NCBI GenBank assembly: GCA_900549755.1
Contig: URPQ01000039.1
Location: 1 to 18,553, forward strand
Direction of reading: 5' to 3'
DNA: 18,553 nt
Origin: an uncultured Oscillospiraceae bacterium
Lineage (GTDB): Bacteria > Bacillota > Clostridia > Oscillospirales > Acutalibacteraceae
The notes below the pieces were generated by a model, which worked only from the letters and a program-made list of their open reading frames with translations, was not told the origin of the DNA and did no database searches. This document shows, piece by piece, positions 7,682-15,094 of this stretch (its first letter is position 1; every line of letters begins with the position of its first letter). The position numbers and the translations under genes are program-made.

Positions 7682-8524
7682 TTATCTTGCCTTTCCGTCT
7701 GCACCCGTAAGCGCTATTTTTGAAAGCGCCAATTTCTTTACGCTTTCAATCGGTTTTTTCATAAACATATCAACCGCAAGGCTTCTGTTCGGGTCGTTAA
7801 GGCTTTCAAGCGTGCCGTCCGCAAAGGCGCAGCATACGTCCGTTCCGATATTCATTTTGCGAATACCCGCGTTTATTGCTGCCTTAACCTGGTCGTCCGG
7901 TATGCCCGAGCCGCCGTGCAGAACAAGAGGAATACCGCCTGTCGCCTTTCTTATTGCGGCTATTCTTTCAATATCAAGCTTCGGGGGCTTTTTGTAATGA
8001 CCGTGAGCGTTGCCCACAAGCACCGCAAGGCAGGTAACGTCTACCTGTTTTACAAATTCCGCCGCCTGTTCTGGGCTTGTAAATTCGTCCATAGCGTCGT
8101 CGTTAACGCTGCCTATGTGACCGAGCTCGCCCTCAACGCCTACGCCTACCGCCTTGCAGCTTTCAACAATGTGCTTTGTAAGCGCAACGTTTTCTTCAAA
8201 CGGGTGTGTCGAGCCGTCAAGCATAATGCCAGTAGCGCCCAGTCTTAACGCTTTCATAACCTCAGACTCGCTCGGTCCGTGGTCAAGGTGGAAGCAAACC
8301 GGTACGGTTGCCTTTTTAGCCGCCGCTAAAATTGCGGGTGCTAAATAATAGCCCACATATTCGTTGAAAAGACGGGGATAAACCTGCATTATAACAGGAG
8401 CCTTTGCCTCCTCTGCCGCATCAAACACGCCCATAACGGTCTCGGTATTGTATACGTTAAAAGCCGGTATACAGTAATTGCCCTTTTCCGCCATTCCTAT
8501 TATTTCCTGTAATGTCACTAACAT
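7682..8524 (-). CDS. Class II (zinc) ketose-phosphate aldolase, IolJ/FbaA/GatY family
   Basis: A 280-residue TIM-barrel aldolase that would release dihydroxyacetone phosphate plus an aldehyde. The active-site blocks are complete: CFHLDHGPS (catalytic D81, zinc ligand H82), VEGELGHIGS (E131-E133 region), VGNAHGHYKKPPKLD (H174/H176), LHGGSGIPD (zinc ligand H203) and KMNIGTD near the phosphate site. In the inositol pathway the IolJ member cleaves 2-deoxy-5-keto-gluconate-6-phosphate to DHAP and malonic semialdehyde. The IolB and PfkB neighbours support that reading, but fructose-, tagatose- or other ketose-phosphate specificity cannot be excluded. The gene starts four bases after the Fe-S protein stop with AGGAG upstream. 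Confidence 0.88.
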   Translation of the reverse strand: MLVTLQEIIGMAEKGNYCIPAFNVYNTETVMGVFDAAEEAKAPVIMQVYPRLFNEYVGYYLAPAILAAAKKATVPVCFHLDHGPSESEVMKALRLGATGIMLDGSTHPFEENVALTKHIVESCKAVGVGVEGELGHIGSVNDDAMDEFTSPEQAAEFVKQVDVTCLAVLVGNAHGHYKKPPKLDIERIAAIRKATGGIPLVLHGGSGIPDDQVKAAINAGIRKMNIGTDVCCAFADGTLESLNDPNRSLAVDMFMKKPIESVKKLALSKIALTGADGKAR

Positions 8525-8528
8525 TGTA

Positions 8529-9617
8529 TTATTCTCCTAATATCAGATCTTCGATTGAAAGAACGGTTATTTTATCCTGATCAACGGACTTGAGCGCCGC
8601 ATATTCCGAAACACAGGCGGTTACAACCGCGGTTTCGTGTATGCTTTCAACATTGTAAAGCCTGCGCGCGGCAACCTCTTTTATAACCTCGGGCAGATAC
8701 TCCGCCATTAAGAGATTTCCTGCCCAAACGGTTTCGCGGCGGTTTAAAAGCATTTCGTGCAGTGTGGCATACGCCTTTATTATCTCGCGCGGTTCTTCGG
8801 TTTCCTCAAGGTCGCGGGAAAGCTGATACGGGTCCTGGAAAACGACCGTCTTGCCGGTGTTATGCGCCTTTAATTTGCCGTCCTTCAAAAGACCTGCTAC
8901 AAACGAGGTATATGTAACGGCGTCTGCCTTTACCTCAATGCCGTATTCCTTGTAAAGCTGTTTTACGGTTTTCGCATCGTTCGGGTCGTAAAGCACTACC
9001 GTTTTATAATCATTAAATACCTTTGCCGCGGCTTCCATCTGTTTTTTGGTTTCGTCAGCCGCGCTTATAAGGAAATCAAGCTGTGAACCGCTTGCAGGCT
9101 CGTCGCAAAGCACGGTAAACTCGGCTCCCGCCTTTTCGAGTACCTTTATTGCCTTTACGGCTTGACAAGACACTTTATAACGTGCGTCCACACCCAAATA
9201 AAGGAGCGTATCGGTCTTGGCAGAGTGAGACTCTATTGCCTTTTTAAGCTCGGCTGAAATTTCGGTTTCGCCGTAGGCGTTACCCGTTTCAAGGCAGTTA
9301 TCCACAAGCTTGTTTATGTACTCGGGCAGTGCGCCCTCAAGTGCCGCCTTAAGCCTTGTTTCCTTTGTGAACATAACCGGATCCCAGCCCGTAACGCAAA
9401 CGTTTACGCAGCCGCCGCAGGTGCAGCACTCGTAAATATTATCCATTATTTCAGAAAGCTCGATAGCATTACGGTTTACAAGCGAAATACCGAGCGCGCG
9501 GGCGCGGGCAGTGCTTCTTTCGTGGCCTGTTGCGTTGCCTATCGGGCAGATATGGTGGCACATCCAGCAAAAGCGGCAGGAATCAACATGCTGTTTAGCT
9601 TTATCAGATAAATTCAT
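8529..9617 (-). CDS. Fe-S protein with two [4Fe-4S] motifs (GlcF/HdrB-like, degenerate CCG domain)
   Basis: A ~362-residue electron-transfer partner. The head carries two ferredoxin motifs: CRFCWMCHHICP (C14, C17, C20, C24) and ECCTCGGCVNVC (C64, C67, C70, C74 and the extra C65). The remaining ~280 residues resemble the C-terminal part of GlcF/LldE-type proteins. The usual CCG cysteine motifs are degraded, however: the segments expected to read CCG and DPCHLGR appear as VLCDEPASGSQ and FQDPYQLSRD. The C-terminal non-cubane-type cofactor site is therefore probably absent. ATG at 9617 is favoured over ATG at 9623 because GGGGG lies eight bases before the former and only two before the latter. 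The gene sits just after the FAD oxidoreductase, as in glycolate/lactate oxidase operons. Confidence 0.82.
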   Translation of the reverse strand: MNLSDKAKQHVDSCRFCWMCHHICPIGNATGHERSTARARALGISLVNRNAIELSEIMDNIYECCTCGGCVNVCVTGWDPVMFTKETRLKAALEGALPEYINKLVDNCLETGNAYGETEISAELKKAIESHSAKTDTLLYLGVDARYKVSCQAVKAIKVLEKAGAEFTVLCDEPASGSQLDFLISAADETKKQMEAAAKVFNDYKTVVLYDPNDAKTVKQLYKEYGIEVKADAVTYTSFVAGLLKDGKLKAHNTGKTVVFQDPYQLSRDLEETEEPREIIKAYATLHEMLLNRRETVWAGNLLMAEYLPEVIKEVAARRLYNVESIHETAVVTACVSEYAALKSVDQDKITVLSIEDLILGE

Positions 9618-9632
9618 TTTCATTTCCCCCTA

Positions 9633-11069
9633 TTAAAGACCTAACTTAAACGGATTCATAATGCCGTTCGGGTCAAGCGATTTTTTAAGACCCTCAAACA
9701 CCTGCATCGCGGGACCGTACTGCTCTTTCATTAGTCTGCCGAGCTTAATGCCGACGCCGTGGTGGTCGTTTACAACGCCGCCGTGAGCCAATGCCGTGCG
9801 AACGCCGCAGGTCCAGACTGCCTGATGAAGTCTGAGCGCCTCAACCGGGTCTTGCGGTACATCCTTACCGTCAATAATAAAGCGGTCGTAAACCATTGCG
9901 CCCCACTCGTACCAGTGCGAGAAGTGGGCTATAAACTTAGCCTGCGGGAAGTTCGTTTCAATAGCTTCCTTCATTGCCCAGTAGATTTCCTCAATCTTGC
10001 CGTAGGGAGCAATGGTATCCATTGTGCCGAACATCTGCGGAATATCCATCATATAACCGGGGTAGAAGAATGTAATCTTTTCGTCCCACCACTTTTTGCC
10101 GTAGTCGCTGCCCATATCCTCGGCGCCGTATTTTGCAAAGGTTTTAAGCAGTATCTTCTCCTCAACCTCTACCATTTCGCGGTCGCCTTCATAAGCTACA
10201 TTCATAAACGCGCCCTTTCTTTCAACGCCTACTATTTTCTTTATAAGCGAAGCGGTCTCCGCCTCGTCGTAAAGGCGCATAACAGAGGGCTTGAACTTCT
10301 GCAACAGCTCGCGCGCCGCCTTGAAAGCGCCCGTCATATCCTGGAACAGGAAGCCGCGAAAACGGCGCTCCTCAGGCTGGTCGAAAATTCTTATCTGAGC
10401 CTTTGTTATAATACCGAGAGTACCCTCGGAGCCTATGAATATCTGGTTTAAATCAGGTCCTGCGGCGTGCTTCGGTGCGGAAGAGGTATTGATTATATCG
10501 CCGTTCGGCAGCACAACCTCCATTTGCAGCACCATATCGTCAATTTTGCCGTATTTGGTGGAGCAAACGCCTATGCCGCGGTGCGCCAAAAAGCCGCCCA
10601 CGGTTGAGCAGGTAAGGCTTGAGGGATAGTGCATTGTAGCCTTGCCTACCTCGTTTGCCGCCCACTCGATGTGCTTATATATAGCGCCCGTGCCGCACTC
10701 TATGTACATACCCTCGGTATTTACCTCGTATATTTTGTTCATGCGCTTGGTATCAAGCAGTATTCCGCCGCAAACCGGTATAGCGCCGCCCTGCGTGCCG
10801 CCGCCAGCACCCCATGTGGTAACGGGGAGCTTATAGTAATTGGCTATTTTAACTACCTTTGAAACCTCCTCGGCGTCCTTGGGGCATACGATTATGTCAG
10901 CCTCCGGCATACGGCAGCCGCGATCTGCCCACATACGGGAAAGCCAGTAGTAGTCTACGCTGTGGGTAACCCTGTCTATCGCGCGGGTAGAGCAGTTTTC
11001 CTTGCCCACCGCGTCCTCAAGCTCGGTTAATATCATTGCAAATAAAAATTCGTTCATCTGATATTGCAT
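9633..11069 (-). CDS. FAD-linked oxidoreductase (GlcD / alkyl-DHAP synthase-type, VAO fold)
   Basis: A 478-residue soluble flavoenzyme that should oxidise an alcohol or 2-hydroxy acid. The FAD-binding part includes VTTWGAGGGTQGGAIP (84-98), HYPSSLTCSTVGGFLAHRGIG (start 147), DDMVLQMEVVLPNGDII and FIGSEGTLGIITKA (211-224). The cap and C-terminus contain GGVVNDHHGVGIKLGR (430-445), with the paired His of the family, and the closing LDPNGIMNPFKLGL. Full length and no lesions. Together with the Fe-S protein and EtfBA this resembles the lactate dehydrogenase/Etf complexes of anaerobes. The sugar-type neighbours suggest the electron donor is a polyol or sugar acid, which is inference. GAAGGAGA precedes the ATG by seven bases. 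Confidence 0.88.
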   Translation of the reverse strand: MQYQMNEFLFAMILTELEDAVGKENCSTRAIDRVTHSVDYYWLSRMWADRGCRMPEADIIVCPKDAEEVSKVVKIANYYKLPVTTWGAGGGTQGGAIPVCGGILLDTKRMNKIYEVNTEGMYIECGTGAIYKHIEWAANEVGKATMHYPSSLTCSTVGGFLAHRGIGVCSTKYGKIDDMVLQMEVVLPNGDIINTSSAPKHAAGPDLNQIFIGSEGTLGIITKAQIRIFDQPEERRFRGFLFQDMTGAFKAARELLQKFKPSVMRLYDEAETASLIKKIVGVERKGAFMNVAYEGDREMVEVEEKILLKTFAKYGAEDMGSDYGKKWWDEKITFFYPGYMMDIPQMFGTMDTIAPYGKIEEIYWAMKEAIETNFPQAKFIAHFSHWYEWGAMVYDRFIIDGKDVPQDPVEALRLHQAVWTCGVRTALAHGGVVNDHHGVGIKLGRLMKEQYGPAMQVFEGLKKSLDPNGIMNPFKLGL

Positions 11070-11087
11070 TTTTCTGTCTCCTTCAAA

Positions 11088-12491
11088 TTATTTAATCGTT
11101 TCGTCAACCTTTAGGTTGGGAAAATACTTGCAGAATTCTTTAATTTCTTTTCGGTAATCGCCGCGCATTTCAACAAAGTGGTGAATGTACGGTCCGTCAA
11201 GCAGTCTGTCCTCAACCGCCTGCAGATTCTCAAATTCGCCCCATATGTATGTGCCGTGAGTCTGCGGTCCCTCTGTCGTGCGGCAAATAAGCGGCAGTAC
11301 CATATAATCGCCGTGCTCCTGGTCTATACGGGCAACCGTGTACTCGCCGTCTCTTCCCCTGAGCCATGCGCGCTGATTCACAAGGCGCGCCTTTGTACCC
11401 TCAGCCATTTCGCTTACGGGGAACGGTCCGCAGTGCCACAAAAGCTCGGCATTTCTGTTTTCGGGGTGACGTACCGTAAACTCTCCGAACAGCGGTCTGC
11501 CCTTACCGAGTGTTGCGCACTTCAAAAGCGCCATTGTCATAGCGCAGTGTATATCGCTTTCGCAGGAGACCATAAATCCCATTTCATTGAGCAGACCGTA
11601 AAGCGCGCAGGGGGCTAAGCCGTCAAACATAACAGGCGTTGCTGTCCAACATTCAGCCGACAGAACATCAAGGTTAAACTCCTCAAAAAGATGCTTATAC
11701 ATAGCGGTCATTGTCGCCATGGGCTTTATGTATTTGGGCGTCAGATCGTCAAGCTCGTAATTTGTGAGGAAATACTGCTCGTACTCCGCTATTTCGTCTG
11801 CGTAGTCCATTTCGGCAGTTCTCATTCTCTGCTCGATAATCGCAAAGTTAATTGGAATTATCTTAATGCCGAATTTTTCCATCAGCTCGCCCTCGTTCCA
11901 TATTACCGAGAAGAACGGAGCGGGGCGCGTACCGACCTGACCTATGCGCATACCCTTAAAGTTTTTAACCATACAGGCAACGCGCACAAAGCTGTCAAAG
12001 CCCTCTTTAAACTCGTCCGACTCAACACGGCAGCACGGCAGGTGCGAAAACGGAATGTGAAAACGCTGAAACTGTCGCGAAACCCCGAAAAGCCCGCACT
12101 GCGAATCGGTCGGTCGCATGCCGTCCTTATAATATTCATCGTCAAGCGGCGCCCACAAAAGCGCCGGCTTACCGAGAGCCTTTGCTATGTCAGCCGCCGC
12201 TTCCTCGTTGCCGAAGTTGCAGTTTATAATAACCACGGCGTCAACCTCTTCCGCCTTAAAGCGCTCCACCAGTTCGGCTGCGGATTTATCGTCGAAAATC
12301 AAGTCGGAACATCCGAGTCCCTTACTGTCTGTAAAGGTTACATTTTCGCTTTTAAAGTTTTTTTCTATGTAGTCAACAAATCTGTGACCGCGCTCCTCTG
12401 CCGAAACCCAGGTTAAAAAGGTTTTCGCAGGTCGGTTGGTCGTGTTGCGGCGCATAGGCACAAGACCTATTTTCATCTTGTAATTAAGCAT
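11088..12491 (-). CDS. L-fucose/L-arabinose isomerase-family protein
   Basis: A 467-residue member of the fucose/arabinose isomerase superfamily and the first gene of the operon. These enzymes interconvert aldoses and ketoses with a divalent metal. Supporting blocks are ADIAKALGKPALLWAPLDD, TDSQCGLFGVSRQFQRFHIP, GMRIGQVGTRPAPFFSVIWN, AECWTATPVMFDGLAPCALY (E280), FMVSCESDIHCAMTMALL (E311/D313) and LLWHCGPFPVSE (H353). The Glu, acidic and His positions match those used for metal binding in the family. ATG at 12491 is chosen because GGGGGGA lies seven bases before it. A start 13 codons earlier would fall at the -10 region of the operon promoter. The substrate is unknown. This divergent clostridial subgroup may act on something other than fucose or arabinose. 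Confidence 0.78.
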   Translation of the reverse strand: MLNYKMKIGLVPMRRNTTNRPAKTFLTWVSAEERGHRFVDYIEKNFKSENVTFTDSKGLGCSDLIFDDKSAAELVERFKAEEVDAVVIINCNFGNEEAAADIAKALGKPALLWAPLDDEYYKDGMRPTDSQCGLFGVSRQFQRFHIPFSHLPCCRVESDEFKEGFDSFVRVACMVKNFKGMRIGQVGTRPAPFFSVIWNEGELMEKFGIKIIPINFAIIEQRMRTAEMDYADEIAEYEQYFLTNYELDDLTPKYIKPMATMTAMYKHLFEEFNLDVLSAECWTATPVMFDGLAPCALYGLLNEMGFMVSCESDIHCAMTMALLKCATLGKGRPLFGEFTVRHPENRNAELLWHCGPFPVSEMAEGTKARLVNQRAWLRGRDGEYTVARIDQEHGDYMVLPLICRTTEGPQTHGTYIWGEFENLQAVEDRLLDGPYIHHFVEMRGDYRKEIKEFCKYFPNLKVDETIK

Positions 12492-12515
12492 AATATCCCC
12501 CCGTTTAATTTTACA

Positions 12516-12544
12516 ATTATAAAATACCAAATAAGAGGGTTAAA
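12516..12544 (-). promoter_or_regulatory. Probable sigma-A promoter of the eight-gene operon
   Basis: On the minus strand a perfect TATAAT (-10, 12516-12521) is preceded at 17 bases by TTTAAC (12539-12544), a weak -35. Transcription would start near 12509, about 18 bases before the isomerase ATG. The weak -35 would fit a regulated promoter. Confidence 0.6.
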
Positions 12545-12577
12545 AGCAACAGTAAAATGAAATTTATTTTTATTTTA

Positions 12578-12606
12578 TTGACTGTTTTTTGAAATAATGG
12601 TATAAT
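12578..12606 (+). promoter_or_regulatory. Promoter of the RpiR-family gene
   Basis: TTGACT (12578-12583), a 17-base spacer and TATAAT (12601-12606) form a near-consensus sigma-A promoter. The predicted start is near 12613. This rules out the ATG at 12608 as the translation start and supports the one at 12638. Confidence 0.75.
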
Positions 12607-12627
12607 AATGAAAAATATTTTCATTAT
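12605..12627. promoter_or_regulatory. Perfect palindrome, probable RpiR operator
   Basis: Arms ATAATGAAAA and TTTTCATTAT are exact inverted repeats around a 3-base centre. The site overlaps the -10 box and start point of the RpiR gene's promoter. RpiR-family operators commonly contain TGAAA/TTTCA half sites, so autoregulation, and control of the divergent operon ~100 bases away, are likely. Function is inferred from position and symmetry. Confidence 0.6.
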
Positions 12628-12637
12628 GAGGCGAACA

Positions 12638-13477
12638 ATGGAATCTACCGCACATAAAATACGAAAGCTCTACCCCGAAATGGGCAGAGCAGAGAAAAAA
12701 ATAGCCGATTATATTCTTGAAAACAGCCGCAGCATTACCGAATGTTCCGTAACCGAGCTTGCGAAGATATGCGGCTGCGGTGACGCTACGGTAGTACGTT
12801 TTTCGCGCCGCTTGGGGTACGATGGCTTTCAGGCGCTTAAAATAGGCATTGCGGGCGAGCTTGGCTCGACTTCCGCTATAAGCAGCGAAATCAAGAGAAC
12901 AGACAGCTGCTTTGAAATTTTCAAAAAGCGTATTGCGGATATTTCCGTTTCGCTTGAAAGCACCGAAGGCGTGCTTGACGAAGCGGCGCTTGAAAACGCG
13001 GCAAAGCTGATAATGAACGCCCGCCGAATAGCCGTTTTCGGGCTTGGAAACTCTGCGGCAATAGCTATGGACGCGGCGCATAAATTTCTGCGGCTGGGGC
13101 TGGACGCGCAAAGCTGCACCGATAACCATATGCAGGCGATAATCGCCTCGCATTTAGACAGGCAAAGCGTTGCAATAGGCATATCTCACTCCGGCTCCTC
13201 AAAGGATATTGTAGAGGCGTTAAAGCTCTCGAAAATCGGCAACGCCGCCACAATATGTATAACAAACTACGCCGCCTCCCCCATAGTAGAGGCGGCGGAT
13301 ATAGCGCTGTTTACAAAATCCGATGAAACAAAGCACTCAATACTCGGAATGAGCTCAAGAATTGCTCAGCTTACCATTTTTGACGCAATATACACATATA
13401 TAGTTATAAATTCCGATAAAGCGGCGGTACAGGCGATTTACAATACCGAGGTAGCGCTGCAGAACAAAAAATATTAA
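12638..13477 (+). CDS. RpiR-family transcription regulator (HTH + SIS)
   Basis: A 280-residue regulator. Residues ~1-77 form the RpiR helix-turn-helix domain, including GRAEKKIADYIL and SVTELAKICGCGDATVVRFS. Residues ~110-240 form a SIS (sugar isomerase) ligand domain with AVFGLGNSAAIAMDAAHKF, AIGISHSGSSKDIVEAL and NAATICITN. SIS domains bind sugar phosphates, which fits control of the divergent catabolic operon by one of its phosphorylated intermediates. The ATG at 12638 is preferred because GAGGCG lies five to ten bases before it and an upstream ATG at 12608 would precede the predicted transcription start. Confidence 0.9.
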   Translation: MESTAHKIRKLYPEMGRAEKKIADYILENSRSITECSVTELAKICGCGDATVVRFSRRLGYDGFQALKIGIAGELGSTSAISSEIKRTDSCFEIFKKRIADISVSLESTEGVLDEAALENAAKLIMNARRIAVFGLGNSAAIAMDAAHKFLRLGLDAQSCTDNHMQAIIASHLDRQSVAIGISHSGSSKDIVEALKLSKIGNAATICITNYAASPIVEAADIALFTKSDETKHSILGMSSRIAQLTIFDAIYTYIVINSDKAAVQAIYNTEVALQNKKY

Positions 13478-13500
13478 AAAGCGCTTGCTTGCAAAGGGAA

Positions 13501-13529
13501 TTGATAAATTGCGGAGCATATGCTATAAT
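13501..13529 (+). promoter_or_regulatory. Sigma-A promoter of the dGTPase-like gene, very short leader
   Basis: TTGATA (13501-13506), a 17-base spacer and TATAAT (13524-13529). The expected start is about 13536, only ~11 bases before the ATG at 13547 and next to an in-frame GTG at 13538. Confidence 0.7.
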
Positions 13530-13546
13530 TTTCTTCGGTGAATATA

Positions 13547-14740
13547 ATGAATTACGAAAAGCTTTCCGATAACATTTCAGAACAAATAAAAAAAGACCGA
13601 AGGAACGATAATCTTTCGGCTTTTGGGTTTAACGAAGAAAACGCACTGCGCAGAGATAACGAAAGGGATAAAGCAACCGCTATAAGGACCGCGTTTATAA
13701 GGGATACGGATAAAATTATTCATTGCCCCTATTTCAACCGCTATGCGGATAAAACACAGGTGTTTTCATTTTATAAAAACGACGATATAACCCACCGCAT
13801 ACTTCACGTACAGTTAGTCTCCCGTATAGCGCGCACAATAGGCAAGGCGCTGTGCCTTAATCTTGATTTGATAGAGGCGATTGCGCTCGGGCACGATATA
13901 GGTCACACGCCGTTCGGTCACGAGGGCGAGAACTTTCTTGACGAATTGCTGTTTTCGCACACGGGCAGGCATTTCAGCCACAATATTCAGTCGGTAAGGG
14001 TGCTTGATAAAATTTTCCCGTATAATATTACTCTGCAAACCCTTAACGGAATTGCCGCGCACGACGGCGAAATGGAGCTTTCGGAGTATCACCCGAAGCC
14101 GCTTGATAGCTTTGCCGAGTTTGACATGCAGATTGAAGCATGCTTTGCGGATAAAAAGAACGTTCGCAAATTGGTTCCCGCAACGCTTGAGGGCTGCGTT
14201 ATGCGAATATCCGATATTATAGCATACCTCGGCAAGGACAGACAGGACGCCGAGCGCGCGCATATTATTTCAAACGCCGAGTTTGAAAGCGGCGCTATCG
14301 GCTCGTACAATGCGGAAATCATCAACAACCTTATAGTTAATATAGTAGAAAACAGCTACAAAAAGCCGTATATAAAAATGGATGAAGAGCATTTTGCGGC
14401 GCTTAAAAAGGCAAAGGCAGATAACTACGAGCTTATATATAAAAACGATTCGGTAAAATCGGCTATGCGCGGAACCGTACAGCCTATGATGGCAAGGGTT
14501 TATGAAAGACTGCTTTCAGATTTAATAAACGAAAATTCAGCCTCACCTATATTCACGCACCATATAGATTTTGTAAACAAAGTACATTATAAAAGAGAAA
14601 TTCCATACGAAAAAACAGAGCCTAATCAGCTTGTAACGGACTACATAGCGAGTATGACCGATGATTATTTCGTTGATTTGTACTCCCACCTATTCCCAAA
14701 CGATAAACCGCAAATAGAATATAAAGGATATTTTGAATAA
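13547..14740 (+). CDS. HD-domain deoxyguanosinetriphosphate triphosphohydrolase-like protein
   Basis: This ~397-residue protein is of the dGTPase family, which splits dNTPs into deoxynucleoside and triphosphate. The N-terminal block RYADKTQVFSF corresponds to the family's R-x-x-x-KTQVF motif. HD-domain metal ligands are visible in ITHRILHVQLVSRIART (first His), IEAIALGHDIGHTPFGHEGE (HD pair, then the HTPFGH motif of this family) and a later CVMRISDIIAYLGKD supplying the final Asp. The length is normal for the short dgt-like group. ATG at 13547 is used. An in-frame GTG three codons earlier is possible, and neither has a strong ribosome site. It is monocistronic, with its own promoter, and is not functionally linked to the sugar operon. 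Confidence 0.85.
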   Translation: MNYEKLSDNISEQIKKDRRNDNLSAFGFNEENALRRDNERDKATAIRTAFIRDTDKIIHCPYFNRYADKTQVFSFYKNDDITHRILHVQLVSRIARTIGKALCLNLDLIEAIALGHDIGHTPFGHEGENFLDELLFSHTGRHFSHNIQSVRVLDKIFPYNITLQTLNGIAAHDGEMELSEYHPKPLDSFAEFDMQIEACFADKKNVRKLVPATLEGCVMRISDIIAYLGKDRQDAERAHIISNAEFESGAIGSYNAEIINNLIVNIVENSYKKPYIKMDEEHFAALKKAKADNYELIYKNDSVKSAMRGTVQPMMARVYERLLSDLINENSASPIFTHHIDFVNKVHYKREIPYEKTEPNQLVTDYIASMTDDYFVDLYSHLFPNDKPQIEYKGYFE

Positions 14741-14873
14741 TATTTTCGGACCTACCGTTCGTGTCAAGTTTTTGTAGGAAAATTTTTTTGAGAATGCCAA
14801 TAGTGAATTAACGGTAGTGTGACATTCCCGTTTGTTTGTAATGTGCCGATAGCATTGGGACTCGGCAGCACTT

Positions 14874-14930
14874 CTGTCTTCCTAAGAAAAGCCTTGCTCG
14901 CTCTCGCTGCGGCTTTTCTTAGGAAGACAG
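14874..14930. repeat. Perfect 20-bp inverted repeat (stem-loop)
   Basis: CTGTCTTCCTAAGAAAAGCC at 14874-14893 is exactly complementary to 14911-14930, with a 17-base loop rich in CGCT units. There is no T-tract on either side, so it is not a standard terminator. It could be a MITE remnant or an RNA-processing hairpin. Confidence 0.85.
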
Positions 14931-15011
14931 GCTGTTCGTTATCGGTAGATTTGCGGTTTAAAGTCAGGCTACCGGCTGCAAGTATCGGCGCCAAATGCTT
15001 TAGATTTTAGA

Positions 15012-15083
15012 GAATACCCCTCAGTCGTGCATACGCATGACAGCTCTCCTCTGTTTTGACTTGCGTCAAAAAGAATGGAGCCT
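15012..15083 (-). repeat. Interspersed palindromic repeat, copy A
   Basis: It begins GAATACCCCTCAGTCG and ends GGAGCC, with an internal perfect hairpin TTTTGAC-TTGC-GTCAAAA (15054-15071) and a GTCGTGC/GCATGAC pair. Read on the minus strand it follows the hypothetical gene's stop by 11 bases, GGCTCC end first. It shares its ends with copies B and C. Confidence 0.75.
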
Positions 15084-15094
15084 TTGGTTTCTTC

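Larger units (their letters stand above)
14741..15094. other. Non-coding stretch with a long hairpin and one palindromic repeat
   Basis: This space lies between two convergent genes. It holds the long perfect hairpin at 14874-14930 and repeat copy A at 15012-15083, described separately. The small open frames here on both strands read through the hairpin arms and have no ribosome sites, so I see no gene. Confidence 0.7.

Noticed and set aside
9759..10451. A 230-codon plus-strand frame opposite the FAD oxidoreductase
   Set aside because: It is wholly antisense to a well-conserved gene. The length is explained by codon bias of the real gene, and no family resemblance was seen.
11691..12416. A 241-codon plus-strand frame opposite the isomerase-family gene
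   Set aside because: Same reasoning: antisense shadow without a ribosome site or known motifs.
3079..12491. Sulfoglycolysis (sulfo-EMP) operon
   Set aside because: Isomerase, PfkB kinase and class II aldolase could suggest it, but the IolB-family gene, FAD/Fe-S module and absence of a sulfolactaldehyde enzyme or sulfonate exporter make the inositol-like reading better. It is not fully excluded.
12575..13182. Minus-strand frames opposite the RpiR-family gene
   Set aside because: The RpiR gene has a complete HTH and SIS domain with its own promoter, and the opposite frames have no motifs.
14764..15010. Short open frames on both strands between the dGTPase-like gene and repeat A
   Set aside because: They translate the two arms of the 20-bp stem-loop, have no ribosome sites, and mirror each other, so they are a by-product of the hairpin.
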